DNA of 64,000 nt. Source: Sebastes aleutianus (lineage: Eukaryota; Chordata; Actinopteri; Perciformes; Sebastidae). The stretch is taken from NCBI GenBank assembly GCA_916700875.1, contig CAKAKS010000039.1, positions 7,093,544 through 7,157,543 of the forward strand, written 5' to 3'. Below, piece after piece: positions 1 through 12,149 of this stretch (position 1 is its first letter; each line of letters starts with the position of its first letter). The notes beneath the pieces are model-generated. The model worked only from the letters and a program-made list of their open reading frames with translations, was not told where the DNA came from and made no database searches. A program made the position numbers and the translations under genes.

Positions 1-1104
1 CGGGGACCTTGGCTTAAAGACAACTGGATCCCCACCAACAGATAGACGAAGAAGAGTTTTAAAGTACAATTCCCATCGTTATCTCTTTAAAGTCTGTCGG
101 GAGGTTCATTTCTTCCACATTCAAGTTGTTCCAAGAACGAGGTGAACCAGAGAGTGCTGAGTGCTGGTAGAAAATAACACTCAGATGCTCAGATGATCAA
201 AAGGTTTCTGTCGGGAAACTGTGAAACTGGGTCCTCCAAAGGTGGGGACGTCTGGGACGTCTGCCACCTTCAGAGGAGACAGACTCGGCTTATTAAGACG
301 TGAGGAGCTGTGTACTGTACGTCGCTGTCTGCCGGGACACTTTCAACATAGCAGACTGCACGATAACTCTAACAGATGTTGAACAAAGCTCGCAAAATTA
401 CCAAACACATTCCCTGTCAATTTAATATATAATCTACTTTATATTATGCATTCCTGCTAAAGCTGGCAGAGGAAAACTGTCTGCTGCTGCTGCAATGTCT
501 ATTTGAAACTGTCGTGTTTTACCTTTTTTTGTACAGTTTTGAGGAGTTCAGTTATGCAATGGAGTCGTAGGAAATCTCAGCACATTTAGTCCACTTCTAA
601 AAGCTGCAGGGAGGAATGTCATCACGACATCGAAACTGAAAAAAATGCTGCCGTCTATTTAGTGTGAATCACAAAGTAGAGCTAAAATAATGCAGATTGT
701 CCCACCTACTCACAGATACAATAGTTTTCCCAAATTGAATCGTGATGTCCAAAGTCACTGACAGGATATTGTCTTCAGCTTGAAACTGCAGAGTGAAAAA
801 GTGAGCACTCAATTCACAGAAAGGCTTCACCTTTGACCTTATTCCTACCTCTTTGGTAAAAACACAAACGGGCGAGAAGTTAAACAAGAGTGATATTGTG
901 TTCAGTTTACTGACAGCTATAGAACAAATTCAGAGAGTGAATCCTCAGAAGGACACAGCTCTTGAAAACAGGTTTTCTTTCTGTGCAACCTGAAGGCCAG
1001 ATGAAACGGCTTCAAAGACAGCAAAACTAAAGGTATATTCAGGCGCTCTTCATACACTTTTAGCGTCAAATATTGTGGCCCTGAAGCACTTCCATGATAC
1101 CTGT
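1..1104. other. Non-coding stretch, nothing recognised
   Basis: No repeat, splice-flanked exon or protein-like frame can be supported. A GGGACGTCTGGGACGTCTGCC direct repeat (10-bp unit) occurs at about 243-263. Confidence 0.5.
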
Positions 1105-1205
1105 AGGGTGGGGGGGAAAAAATCGATTCACGTAAGAATCAAGATTCTTATCCACAACTTCCAAAAATCTATTTTTAAAGATTTTTTTTTCTACAAAACA
1201 ACCTA
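1105..1205. mobile_element. Short repeat fragment with ATCGATTC/GAATC motifs
   Basis: AAAAAATCGATTCACGTAAG followed by AATCAAGATTCTTATC resembles the ends of common teleost elements with GATTC motifs. Too short to class. Confidence 0.35.
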
Positions 1206-1447
1206 GATATTGCTACTGATGGACCGTCTTACACATCTGTTTAACAGTGTACAGGTTAAGGGGAAATAGTGTTCAGTATATCCATGTAACTCGCCGCTCC
1301 AGCAAACTCACAAAACAACATATGTTTATGTTCAAGTTCCCGCTATTGGCCGTAGTAATTTAAGACAGGAGAAAAAGGGAGACCGCTGTTAGTTTCCCCT
1401 TTCCAAACGAAAGTCAACATTGTTCCCTGACATTAAAGATGTTCTAT

Positions 1448-1690
1448 ACCAGTGGTTCCCAAACTTTTCCACCTCAAGGACCCCTAAACTTACATAAATT
1501 AGACCGCTTGTCCCTCATCTGATAAGATTTTTGCTTTTAGATGTTTTATTACAGAAATTGTATGAAACCCATGACAAAAATAGTCATACATTCTGTCATT
1601 GTGTTACTTATGGATGGAATAAAAATAAATTATTCACTCACACTTTGAAAACCATGTTCTCTACGATATGTAAAGCTATAGAGGAGTAAT
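1448..1690 (+). mobile_element. Fragment of a hAT/Charlie-type element
   Basis: CCAGTGGTTCCCAAACTTTT followed by CACCTCAAGGACCCCTAAAC is a classical hAT-like left end. The right end is missing; the adjoining repeat begins at about 1676. Confidence 0.55.
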
Positions 1691-2034
1691 GTCTACCTGA
1701 GCAGAGAATTAAGTCACTTTCCCTTTGTGTGTGTTGTAATCAGAGTTTCTCCATGCTTTGTTGATATAGCCGTGCCGGCCGCGCATGCTTTTAGTGTATG
1801 CTCGTGCATGTGAGTGTGCCTCACTGGCTAGCTCACGGCCGCCGTGCTGCACTGCTCTCATATGGTGGTTACAGCTGATAACACCGTCCCGACCGACGAA
1901 GCATAGCACCCACCCTCCCTCTCAGGTTAACACTGTTAGCTCTGTCAGCAGTGTTGCCTTTGTTTTCACTGTTAGTTACAAACCGCCAGCTCAGCTGTCA
2001 CCATGTTGAGAGCTGTGTGGAGGCAATAGAAATG
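1676..2034 (-). mobile_element. Interspersed repeat, uninterrupted copy
   Basis: Reverse-complement match to 28572-29505 without its insertion. GAGGAGTAATGTCTACCTGA (1681-1700) and GTTAACACTGTTAGCTCTGT (1926-1945) anchor the two ends. Short open frames here are incidental. Confidence 0.85.
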
Positions 2035-2139
2035 CTGCCAATTCTGCATTCAGCACCTTTAACCACGTATTTATTACCGTAACTCACCTAATCTTAACAA
2101 AGTAGTCATTTTAACCCAAAACATATTTCCATAATCTAC

Positions 2140-2345
2140 TGTAGTGGAAATTTTGTCAGCTATGTTTTTATTTTGTTATAGTCTTTGTCTTGTGTCAAAT
2201 GTCCTTAGTTTTTATCATATTTAGTCAACCTCATGCTGTTTTTTTAGTCAAGTAAAACTTGACTAAAAGTCTGGGCATTTTTGTCTTATCTCAAAGAAAA
2301 CCATAACTATTTTAGTCTAGTTTTAGTTAATGAAAGCTGTTGACA
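2140..2345. mobile_element. TTAGTC-rich interspersed repeat fragment
   Basis: Repeated TTTTAGTC, TTAGTCAAC and TAGTCTAGTTTTAGTTAATG motifs match a teleost repeat I recognise by its alternation of GACTAAAA and its complement. Ends are not definable. Confidence 0.4.
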
Positions 2346-2754
2346 TTTTAGTAGCCTGTCCAGTCATTTCATTCGGATGAATGAATGGGATGGGCTACCT
2401 GTGTGTCTACCTACTTGCCTTCCTGATCGCACTCTGCCCGTGCACTCATTGCGCGTCTCCGGAGTTCCTTCTCTTGAATAACTTTTTATTGAACAAAATG
2501 TTGTGCAATAGTGAACAAAATGCCAGGAAGAAGTGAACAAAATAGTAGAGAGAAGCCCGACAGGGCTGGCTACCAAGTTATCAATTAGCTCGCCAGCTAC
2601 AGCAGCTCACCAAGTAGCCCTATGAGGAGCCACTATCTCACCAAGCTTTCAGCTGCACGTATTTTGCGTGGACGAGCAGCAACTGTCACTTTGTAGACTG
2701 TTGGAAGCTTCTCACACCACCACCAGCATCCACTGCACTACAGCTACATCAAAG

Positions 2755-2890
2755 AACGTATATTGCTAAGTGGAAGTCAATTGTTCGTTCCATTGCAACA
2801 TCAGAGCCCAGCAGCAAAGCTATGCTTCCGCCATTTTGGACTGAAAGCGACTACCGGACACCAGTAAAACATCCACCTAAAAAATGTCGT
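2755..2890 (-). mobile_element. Interspersed repeat shared with 33610-33740 (inverted)
   Basis: AACGTATATTGCTAAGTGGA, GTTCCATTGCAACATCAGAG and GCTTCCGCCATTTTGGACTG match the reverse complement of the right-hand copy. A related ATGGCGG segment lies at 2990-3040. Confidence 0.65.
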
Positions 2891-3777
2891 ACAAAAGTAA
2901 AACAATTTATTTCTATTCTGTTGTCATATTCTACCGAAATGGCCTGTGTTGAACCATAAAGAATTATAAATATAGTAAACATTTTCAGTCCAAAATGGCG
3001 GCAGCAGCTGTTGTCAAAAAAACAACAGAGTTTCGTCTCTTTGCTTCTATACTCTTTGGCTATATTTCAAATGAAGAGCAAGCATGGACATCCCACCCAT
3101 GTGGTACTGCTCAGTATTCCAGTGGAAAACAAAAGGATGATGACACTATAACCATGGTAGGACCAACACTGCTGCAGCTCGGTACAACTGCAGGGTAGAA
3201 ACAGAAAAGAAGAAAAGTGAAGTTGGGAGCTCACTAGCAGGCGGGCAGGAGGCTGTGATGAAATCCTCTCTGGGATTTGCAAAAACAAGGTAAAAGCGAG
3301 CATTGAATGTCAAACGCTTATCTGATCCAATCACTGACGGGCTTCAGTTTGTGTCAAAGAAGAGGAGCATATCCCCGCTAATTAGTGAAATAATCCCTGA
3401 TCTGAATCGCCGTCGGAAGCGCAGCACGGAGCATGTGTTGGGAATTTAATTTCTGTGCTCTTCACAGTTCACCGGGTTGCTGATATAAATGGAGGATTGA
3501 TAAGCTCCCTTCTGATTGTCCTTCTGGCTCCAAATTGATGACACGCTTAGTGATTACTGAACTGTTAAGTGGCTGATTTGGTTACTGCTCATTATGAACT
3601 GTAATATTACTGCTTAGTATTTATTTAGATGAATGTTGGTGCAGTTTGACTGTTACATTGTTTTCTCTTCTGGCAGCTATGCACAACTTCTTGAATTAGA
3701 TTAAGATTACCATGATGATGATTATGAGTATTAGTATTATTATTAGTAGTATTGTAGTATAGTATAGTATAATAGAG

Positions 3778-4422
3778 CAGTGGTTCCCAACCTATTTTCC
3801 TTGAAGCCCCCACTACTTGTATCTAAGAAAAACTGCCCCCCCCCCCTCGACGTCATCACCCTAAAAAAAATTACATATCCTCGAAAAAAAATCCTCAATT
3901 TGAACAAAGTGATTCATTGTATTAAATGAGTTAGTCTTTTTTTATGAATTTATTGATTTGCCAAGTGAATGCAGAGATATAATATGATCTTTTTTTTGTA
4001 ACAACTTAATTCATTTATTCTAATAGTGTTAGAGCCAAAATAGATTTTTTTGTTATTGTGGTCAAATAAATTGTAATTTATTGTTTTGTTGCTGCTAGAC
4101 TGCCCTGTTAATACAGGTGCATGTCTCCTTTTGTGTGCATAAAGCAAGAGAGCAAATAAGTTTTTGACCGCAGTGAAAATGTTGTTTTTGAAAGGCTAAA
4201 CGCCAACAAACATAGATTGAAGTAGAATATTTTATTAGATTTTAAGTAGCAAAAAATGTATCTTTTTAAATAGTTTTATATACAGACTTTTGTATACATT
4301 ATCCATTAAGTGTTATCATGATTTTAGTTATACATGAGCAAAACTGACATCCTCAGAGCTGACAAATCCTTGCGCACCCCCTGTGATCTTTGGCGACCCG
4401 GACCCCAGGTTGGAAACCATTG
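3778..4422. mobile_element. hAT-like miniature element (CAGTGGTTCCCAACC ends)
   Basis: CAGTGGTTCCCAACC at 3778 pairs with GGTTGGAAACCATTG at 4408-4422. Flanks TAATAGAG and TTGTAGAG agree at 6 of 8 positions, consistent with an old 8-bp target duplication. The AT-rich interior has no transposase frame. Confidence 0.75.
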
Positions 4423-4435
4423 TTGTAGAGTATGG

Positions 4436-4515
4436 TCTAGACCTGCTCTATATGAAAAGTGTCTTGAGATAACTTCTATTATGATTTGACAGTATATAAA
4501 TAAATTCAATTGATC
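4436..4515 (+). mobile_element. Fragment of the fish repeat also seen at 30845-31070
   Basis: GTCTAGACCTGCTCTATATG, AAAAGTGTCTTGAGATAACT and ATAAATAAATTCAATTGA match, inverted, the start of the 30.8-kb segment (TTCAATTCAATTTATT, TTATCTCAAGACGCTT, AGAGCAGGTC). Confidence 0.65.
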
Positions 4516-6880
4516 ATTATCATCATTATCATTTATGATAATTCTTAGCAGTAGCAGTAGTGCAACACATGTACTTTATTGAAATAATGTGATTAACTGT
4601 ACGTTACTGTGGTACTTTCATTTTCTACAACTTTATACTTCTACATGTTTTTTTACCCAAGCTACTATTTTATTTGACAGCTATAGTCACTAATTATATT
4701 ACAGATTAAGATTTGACATACAGATCATCTTATAAAATACAATGCATCGGTATTGATAGAATCACCCATAAGTAGATTGAGTCGTTACATTAGCTTCATA
4801 TTGACGAGCTTCAACATTAACATGCTGCTGACACAGTAATGCAACATTCATAATAATAATCCATTATTATAATATACACTGACAGGGGCTATTCTGCCTG
4901 CATAATGAGTACCTGTGTGCTTGTGCAGTGGTTTTACAATGTGATATTGCAACTTAACCTCTGTCAGCTGCCTAAATTAAAACAAAGCAACTGTTTTTAA
5001 TTGTTAACTCTGCTGTGTATAATCTGAATTATTTTTTACAACAAGATGTTATTTTGGAAAATTACCAAAAAGATGAAAGTCCAACTTAAATAAATATATC
5101 ACATGTTCATGTAATGTTTCATAGAATTAGCAATCCATGAAAGTTTTACAAAGTGCAAGCGTCCGCAGGTGAATAGTGGATGGTAAAAAGGTTAAATAAA
5201 ACACTGAATATTTCTTCTACCACTGACAAACGGTGTTATTGTGGTATTAGTATGTTGTGTTAAAGTACTACTGAGACTTTTATCTTTCCAACTACGACAC
5301 ACCATTTAGAAAATATGATAATGACGATAATGACAAATGTGTTTTTATGCGTATATTAGCCTATTTGTTGTCTTGATTCAAACAAAACCAATAATCAATA
5401 AAAACATTGCAGATTATAGAACAATCCCCTCTGCTCCTCCATTAAAATAAAACTGCTTTTCCCTATCTAACCAATATCCCATTAGTTTATGCTATAAAAG
5501 CCCCGACATCCTGTTACAACCGTCTCGAAGCAAGACGCTCTAAAACACCATTTCACTCTGACTTTAAACATCATTAATCAGAATAATAATAAAGAAAATC
5601 TCTTCAACACAGCAGTCACTTAAGTTAGAGGGTCTGAACGTTTGATTATAATCTCCTCCTCAGTCTGTTGGATGGTGCGTTTCTCTTACGTTGGTACTAC
5701 GCGTCCACTCGTCCTCTTCCAGCCCCGCATGACTTTGTCATAATTACTTTTGCCAACAGAGGTGAGAGCGGAGATTTGAATCATTAGACACGGACACTCA
5801 CCTCTTCTCACATCTGATGTTATCATATATCATCGTTTCATAACGTCTCTACAAGTTTAACCTTCAGCGTGGAGGAGGATCGCACCATGGAAATGAACCC
5901 ATTCAACATTTATTCAAACATTCAAGAATATCAATTATGACACTAATAACTGAAGATTAACTTTTTTTTTTCACAATAACCCGAAATTATAAGTAGATTT
6001 ATTTTTGGGACAAGATTAGTGCTGTCAAGTGCAAACCCAAATAGCTTTTTCTGTCTGTTAAGCAGCTTAGCATTATGACATCTCTGTTAAAGGATAAAGT
6101 TGCTGTTTTGTAGAAATGATGTTTCCCCGGATTTATAAATCTGCACAAAACAACCTCACAGACACTCTGCTGTAGCTCCTCACTGGGTTTAAACAGCCAA
6201 ATGTGCTTTAGGCCCTTAAAAAAAACAGGATAAATGTTGTTTTACAGAAAGATGGACGCACACCCAAAACTGTATAGCTCCTACCCATAAAAAGAGGGCT
6301 GCAAAACACAGTTTCCATCAGATTGTATTGACTTTACTATTCTTGGCTACATCTGTGCCAGCGCCAGTCAATTCTGCAAAAAAGCCCACACTCAATAAGA
6401 GATGATAGCGAGCATAGTTTGTGATCTTTTTTCCCGATAGAGGACATAAAGACGCGTCTGATTGCACTGTGAGGTTCCCATTTTTGAGAGCTGGATTTAT
6501 TGTGGGCTTTGAAGACGTTTTCTTATGATTGGCCCCGTTCGACTGTTTTTATCAGAGTGAGAAGCTGCAGCAGAGTGATTTTAGTTTCACGCTTTAACAA
6601 GGTTTAGGTGTCCTCTAAATAAAAACTGAGAGAGGGAAACAATGACCATCGTGTGTCTGTTCCTCTCTGCAGATTCAAACACCTTCAAAACCACTGCACC
6701 ACACTTTTCTGTTCATATTTTCTGGGCGACATTTAAAGAGAAATTTACCACTTTTTATGCGGATGTCCAATCAGTGTTGATGGTAAATGTAGTCGATTGA
6801 AGTAATTACTTAGTGCGTGCTATATTGACCGAGAAAGCTGAAGTCTCCTTCTGCAAAATCTGTTGTACTTGTAAGGACAT
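4516..6880. other. AT-rich non-coding stretch
   Basis: No frame over 60 codons and no clear repeat ends. A short ATAATA/TCATCA-rich patch lies at 4515-4560 and an ATGATA-type patch at 5305-5335. Confidence 0.5.
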
Positions 6881-6887
6881 TTGCATT

Positions 6888-6993
6888 TTTGCAATGGCCA
6901 CCATAGTTCTCCTACATGCCTGCAAAGTTTCAGCTGGTTGCAATCTGCAACTTCACCGCTAGATGTCGCCAAATCCTACACACTGCACCTTAA
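6888..6993 (-). mobile_element. Partial TTAA-type element (family AGGTCCAGTGTGTAGG)
   Basis: CACCATAGTTCTCCTACATG, TTGGTTGCAATCTGCAAC-like sequence and TCCTACACACTGCACCTTAA form one end of the family whose fuller copy is at 23697-24152. It directly precedes the P2X7-like fragment. Confidence 0.75.
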
Positions 6994-7071
6994 AAAAAAA
7001 CAAAAAAACAAAACGGAACTTCCTTGTTCTCTTCGCTTGCATTGCACACTAACTACGTTTCCAGCAGCGAA

Positions 7072-7470
7072 AATGGCATCCCAAAATGTGCAGGGGATGT
7101 TATGGACAAGGATACATTTTATATTCTTTTTTCTGACTCGGATAATCAGACGTATTTGTTCGAGCCAGAGCATACAGCCAAAGAAATTCAGCGGAGAGAG
7201 ACCGGAGCTGCAGCGGGGAGGATATGACCGCCGATGGGCTGCCGAGAGCAAACACCGACTGGTGGTGCCCTTGCTCAAATTGTGCTCCGATGCCAACAGA
7301 AACAGAATCATTCTGCTGTAATGAAAGCCAGCGTGGGCAGTTTTTGTTGGACGCTGTCACCGATGCCAAGCCCGAGAGTGTGTGCGTTACTATGCATGCA
7401 GTTTTTACTCCTCACTTGGACAGAGGTGTACTAAAAACCTTCTTCAGGGTCAAAAACATAAACTGGCATC
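7072..7470 (+). pseudogene. Frameshifted fragment resembling the P2X7 receptor C-terminal (ballast) domain protein family of fish
   Basis: An ATG at 7072 begins MASQNVQG. The reading frame then shifts (about 7097) into a stretch with MDKDTFYILFSDSDNQTYLF and EPEHTAKEIQRRETGAAAG, ends in a stop at about 7225, and resumes in another frame with NTDWWCPCSNCAPMPTETES, FCCNESQRGQFLLD and SVCVTMHAVFTPHLDRGVL. The spacing of Cys pairs (WCPCSNC, then FCCNE) followed by MPTE and a CVTMH/CITxHP-like motif matches the Zn-binding cytoplasmic domain of P2X7 and the many stand-alone fish proteins carrying it. The expected continuation (NWKKRP-like, then a YR..AYR motif) is absent: after INWH the sequence becomes an L1 ORF2 end. 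At least two frame disruptions and the truncation mark it as a dead copy. The family call is by memory of motifs. Confidence 0.7.
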
Positions 7471-8105
7471 TCTTGGCTTTTTTCGGAGTGCCCCTTCAGC
7501 CCAATATTTCCAAATACATGCAACATGTTCTCGCCTTGGCAAGGCGAGTTATTCTGTTTAAATAGAAACATGTTCTACCTCCGACTCACAATAGGTGGGT
7601 GAAAGATATGTTACTGTCCATTGGTTTGGAGAAACTTAGATTTTCCCTTTAGGGTTCCCTCAATTCTTTTGAAAAGACTTGGAAACCTCTTTTAAACCAT
7701 TTTGAATCTCTGACCTCCTTGCCTGGCTGTGACAACTGAGCCTCCTTATTTGTTTTGTTGTATTGGCATTGTTATTTTTTTTTAATCTCTAATATTTTTT
7801 TATTATTATTATTTTTTTTACTACTGAATTTATTTTTATTTTATTTTATTTATTTATGTTTTTTGTGTTTTTTTGTGTGTATATGTGAATATTGCATGTG
7901 TTTTATTATTTCATGTGTTTAGTGTGTTTCTAATTTTGGTGTCATTGCTGCCTTAAGCCTTATAACCATTAGTGTTATATTGGTTATTTCCTTTATTGTC
8001 GGGGATGGGAGGGAAAAATGGATGAAAAATAGAAGACTACTTATTTGCTCTGTAATTTATATGAGAAGAAACCATGTGATATTTTACTACAATTAAAAAA
8101 AACAA
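7470..8105 (+). mobile_element. 5'-truncated L1-type LINE, ORF2 C-terminus and 3' tail
   Basis: Translated on the plus strand, 7473-7725 reads FFGVPLQPNISKYMQHVLAL, ARRVILFK, stop, KHVLPPTHNRWVKDMLLSIG, LEKLRFSL, stop, then SFEKTWKPLLNHFESL. This resembles the C-terminal end of vertebrate L1/Tx1-type ORF2 (LLLARR.ILL.WK, then PPT...W..D......LEK.R, then F.K.W.PF). Two in-frame stops show decay. About 300 bp of T-rich 3' UTR follows and the copy ends in an A-rich tail at about 8092-8105. It is joined in the same orientation to the P2X7-like fragment just upstream. Confidence 0.72.
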
Positions 8106-9589
8106 ATGAAAGACAAAAAACAATTACATCATACAAAAGTTAATACTCCTACAAATGATCTAAATCTCTGTCCCAGCTTTGTCTTTTGAGCACTTCTCTC
8201 TTTAAACCATCGCTCATATTTTTCCCTTTGACACAAATTGTTAAAATGTCCTTGAGCAAAAATCCTAATAACAATTCTGTGAACTTTGAGGAGGCTTATT
8301 GCAGCCGAGATGCACTTCAGAAGAGAAAAAAAGATGATGATGAAAGGAGAAAATGTGCCTCTATGGACTTAAACATCCACAGAGAATATGACTAAAATTG
8401 AGCAAAATGTAAGAATGGACTTGGTTATTAAAACGCAACAAAAAGCTCTGAAAAAAAAAAAAGACACAGCTGCAAAAATTCACCCTGCTGCAGACCTGTG
8501 AGTTTATCACCATGACCGATACTATTTAATGAAAGCGTTAATGCGATTCATGCATTCAGATTTGTATTTTACAGGATAATGAGTGTTCCCATTGGGAACA
8601 AGCCGGTCAGTGATGTCTTGCTCTTTCCCATTGAGCTACACAGCACCAGCAGTTTTTTGGCATGGACACGAGAAATGGAGAGGATTATGTGCTCCGCCTG
8701 CCAACACAGTCTTTTGATCAGAGGCCAGGTAATATCAGACAATCTCCATTAATCCTAGCATCTCTATCTCCTCTTAGTTCCCTTTCTCTTCCAGGCCTCC
8801 CCTCTTACCAGGTTGTTATCAGTCTGAGGGATAATTAAGCCTTGTGGGACTGCTTTAGGCTTTCCTCTTCTAAGTTGTCAAAAGTTAGAGGGAGGCAGAT
8901 CAAACGCCTTTGAAACGCAAGAGAAAATAAAAAGCTAATCTACCAGAGACAACAGACGTATTGTTGGAGATGTTTTCCTTTGACTCTCATCCTGCACTTC
9001 AAGATAAAAGTTAACTCAAACTCCGGGCAGAGTTTGAAATCGTGGACTTCTAAACAAATTCACAACTAACAGGGAGAAGACACATTAGTTGAGTTTAACA
9101 GAGTTTAATGCTGAAATACATTTAAGAAATTGAGTTTAGATGTGATTAGTCCATTAATCCATTACTCAATCGCAGAACATAAATCAAGAACAATTTTGAT
9201 AATTGGTTAATTGTTGAAGTCATTTGAGGCCTCGATCTTGGCTCTGAGAACTTGTGACAATTTTTCACTCTTTTCCGACAGTTTTACAGACTGAACAGTT
9301 CATAAATCGTTAGGTTAAGTAGAAGTAGTTGCGGCACATCTTCGTTCAATATGTCTAAAATATAGTTAATCTCATAAATCAGAGTTTGGATTTACAGCGT
9401 CGGACAAAAACTTGAAATACCTGGAATCCAGACATTTCAACAAAGTCATAGTAGTAGTAAAATCGTTGATAGCGATCAAGAAACAATAAAACGATTTTTT
9501 GGCCGGATTTAAGAATGGACACGTCATAGCCTGGCAGCGACCTCCGTGTCTGAAAAGTGAAGCCAATGCTGAAGTGCTTTAAACTTGCA
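8106..9589. other. Non-coding stretch; part may be a conserved element
   Basis: 8570-8900 is more balanced in base composition than its surroundings and free of recognised repeats. Short open frames on the plus strand (for example from ATG at about 8580) are not convincing genes. Confidence 0.4.
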
Positions 9590-9860
9590 TTCTTCCTAAC
9601 AGTCAGCAGGGGGCGACTCCTCTGGTTGCAAAAAAAAGTCCGATTGTATAGAAGTCTATGAGAAAATGAGCCTACTTCTCACTTGATTTATTACCTCAGT
9701 AAACATTGTAAACATGAGTTTATGGTCTCAATCGCTAGTTTCAAGTCTTCTTCAATACAGCATGATGTTCATTTAGTAAATTATGGTCCCATTCAGACTC
9801 AAATAGACCATAAAGCAGGGTATGCAATCGGCAATCATCTCTCCAATTGTCGATATAAGA
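9590..9860 (+). mobile_element. Interspersed teleost repeat (CAGCAGGGGGCGACTCC)
   Basis: CAGCAGGGGGCGACTCCTCT, then ATAGAAGTCTATGAGAAAAT, TTATTACCTCAGTAAACATT and AGCATGATGTTCATTTAGTA belong to a repeat I recognise from many teleosts. Ends are not defined here. Confidence 0.6.
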
Positions 9861-9927
9861 TCCGATCACAAATCAGCACAAGCCTACTCTTCTTGTAGAG
9901 ATTCAGAGTTTTGCTAAAGGGCACATC

Positions 9928-10471
9928 TATGGAGGACGGGACCTGTTATAATTAAAAATAAATGAATAGATAAATAAATGACTTGATAAATAAATAAATA
10001 ATATTAAAAATAAATGTAGCTATTAATTAATTGATAAAATGTGACATAAATTGATATTTGTATTTAATTTGCTTAATTAATTAATTTATCTTTGTATTAA
10101 TTTCCTTTTTCAGTTATTCTTCTGTTTAATTTTCCCTGTTATTTATTTATATATTTAGTATTTATTAGTTTTAAAATGTATTTATTTATTTTTTCATTTA
10201 TTTTTTATTTATTTTATATTTATTTTAAATGTATAAATGTATTTATTTACGAATGATTTTCCCTTTGCATTTCACCCCTTATTTATTTCCCCAAACTTAT
10301 TTAATTCTGTGTTCTTTTCTTTACACATTTATTTTTACATTTAACATATGTTAACAAATGAGGGGGCTGTTACTCAACGTGTGCTACATTTAATGACATA
10401 TTTATTTATTTATCAAGTCATTTATCTATTTATTCATTTATTTTTTATTATGGCAGGTTCCGTCCTCCATA
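9928..10471. mobile_element. AT-rich foldback element
   Basis: TATGGAGGACGGGACCTGTT and the following AAATAAATGAATAGATAAAT (about 70 bp in all) are mirrored at 10400-10471, ending GGTTCCGTCCTCCATA. The interior is almost entirely AT with no frame of interest. Confidence 0.85.
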
Positions 10472-11040
10472 CACATCAGCAGAGCGAATGCCTGCCAACA
10501 CAATTTTTACTCTCAAATCACGTCATCGTCAGTGACAACAACGTATTTTCCCCACTCAATTCCCCGGATCAATTCAAGTTTACTGAGCCGGGGATGTTTA
10601 TCAAAAGAAGTACCTGTGATTTTTTTACCTGCTCAGAACCACAGTTTGGAACGTGAACACATGCTGTCCTGATCCAGGAGCAGCTGTTGAGATGAATCTT
10701 TAATGCACACGTACGTAGGGATCGCTCCACAGCAGGGCAGAGTACCAAACCATGGGAAACTTTTTAATTGTTAAAGTTGCTGCAATTTAAGAAAAAAGCA
10801 AGTTCTTCTGAATAATTCATGTTATGAGCTCAACATAAGTGATTTGTCTAATTTTCCAAGAAACTCTGAGAGGTTGTGCTTAAGCTGCACTGACTTCTCT
10901 GTAACCTCCCTTTTGGGAAGTGATAAATGAGCAAACTTTTTTTTTTTAATTTAAAAAAGTTTTACCTCAGTTTGATCAGAACCACATGTAAAGCAAAAGA
11001 AAGTCCAACAGAGGTTCTATCGATCAGTCAAAGGAATAAA

Positions 11041-11796
11041 CAGGGTTCCTACACATTTTCCATTTCAAAATACTTACTTTTACAGACTCAAATTTCCAGA
11101 CTTCTCGATAGATTTTTCAGACCACCACTATCTGACTTTGTGACTCGGGTTGCAGAGGATGCTATGACAAGACTGCAGTGCTTCGGCGCCTCCCCCATGG
11201 TTGAGATGTCAAACGATTTTAAAGTTTGCATCCAGCTCTCTTTTCACATTTGGCATTGTTAACCAACCAGGCTTTATATCTGGGATTGTCAAGCCAGCCC
11301 TCAGAGAACTTGCATTTTTCAGTCCACAGCTCTACGCAGAAAGTTGGACGACGTTCCTCTGTCAAACATCTTGCACTTGGGGCAATGCCACTCTAGGGGA
11401 AAAACAATTATGCCGCCCCTCTATTAGCAACCTTTCGCCTATATGGACGCGCCGGTCCTGACTGTGATGTAGAGGCAGCTCTGCGTAGAAGTGTACGTTA
11501 AGTCGCATGCCATTACCTACTTATTGTCTTGCTTTCGACGACATCAAGCTTGCTCTGGCCCGCACTGTCTCACACAGTAGTAAACATTTTGGCTGCACTG
11601 GCTGCTCCAAACGCCATGAAAAACATTCTGCTTGTACGATCAGTTTATTCTTAAAAATTCTGAATTTTATATTTTAGAAAACAGAATAGGGGCAATAGGT
11701 CTAGTCTGGAAACACAAATATTTTTCCATACTTATCCAGACCTGGAAATGACAAAAAATCAAATTCCATACTTTTCCATACTGCGTAGGAACCCTG
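11041..11796. mobile_element. hAT-like element (CAGGGTTCCTAC ends)
   Basis: CAGGGTTCCTACACATTTTC at the left is mirrored by TACTGCGTAGGAACCCTG at the right, with a further inverted stretch (AATTTCCAGAC against GTCTGGAAA). hAT-type ends. The interior has only short incidental frames. Confidence 0.75.
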
Positions 11797-12060
11797 AATA
11801 AGTGAATGTCTGCTGCTCTGATGAGTAAATCATTTCAACACAAAGCGTGTTCATAGATTTTGCATACAACTGAAAATGAGAACTGACACATTTGGATGAC
11901 ACAGACTGATAAGTGGCGCTACTGTTGTTCTGGTGACAAGAATTTGTGCCAAGAATTAGAAAATGTGCGATCACAACTAATCTGACAACAACGTGACAAA
12001 GAGCTTCATAATCTCAACATGTTTAAAAACTGGAAAACTCTGACAATCCTAAACTCTTAC

Positions 12061-12149
12061 CTGCCTGCTGATGCGGTGAGGTTGTTGTCAGGGTTTCTTC
12101 TGTTCGCTCGGCAGACTGGCATTGATCCTTAATCACAAAATGAGTCGGC
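12061..12149 (-). other. Candidate exon with strong splice signals (unidentified minus-strand transcript)
   Basis: On the minus strand the 89-bp segment is preceded by a pyrimidine-rich acceptor (TCTCCCTCTCTCTTTTCAG) and followed by a good donor (GGCAG, then GTAAGAG). One frame is open throughout; another has a stop followed by an ATG that opens MPVCRANRRNPDNNLTASAG to the donor. I recognise neither peptide. It could be a 5' UTR or start-codon exon, or a non-coding RNA exon; no further exon to its left can be defended. Confidence 0.35.

Noticed and set aside
7234..7434. Overlapping frames over the P2X7-like segment read as a separate gene
   Set aside because: These are out-of-phase shadows of the same fragment; only the phase containing WWCPCSNC and FCCNE resembles a protein family.
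8570..8760. Plus-strand exon-like stretch ending in CCAG followed by GTAATATCAG
   Set aside because: The upstream acceptor is poor, two phases are open for short distances, and no family is recognised.
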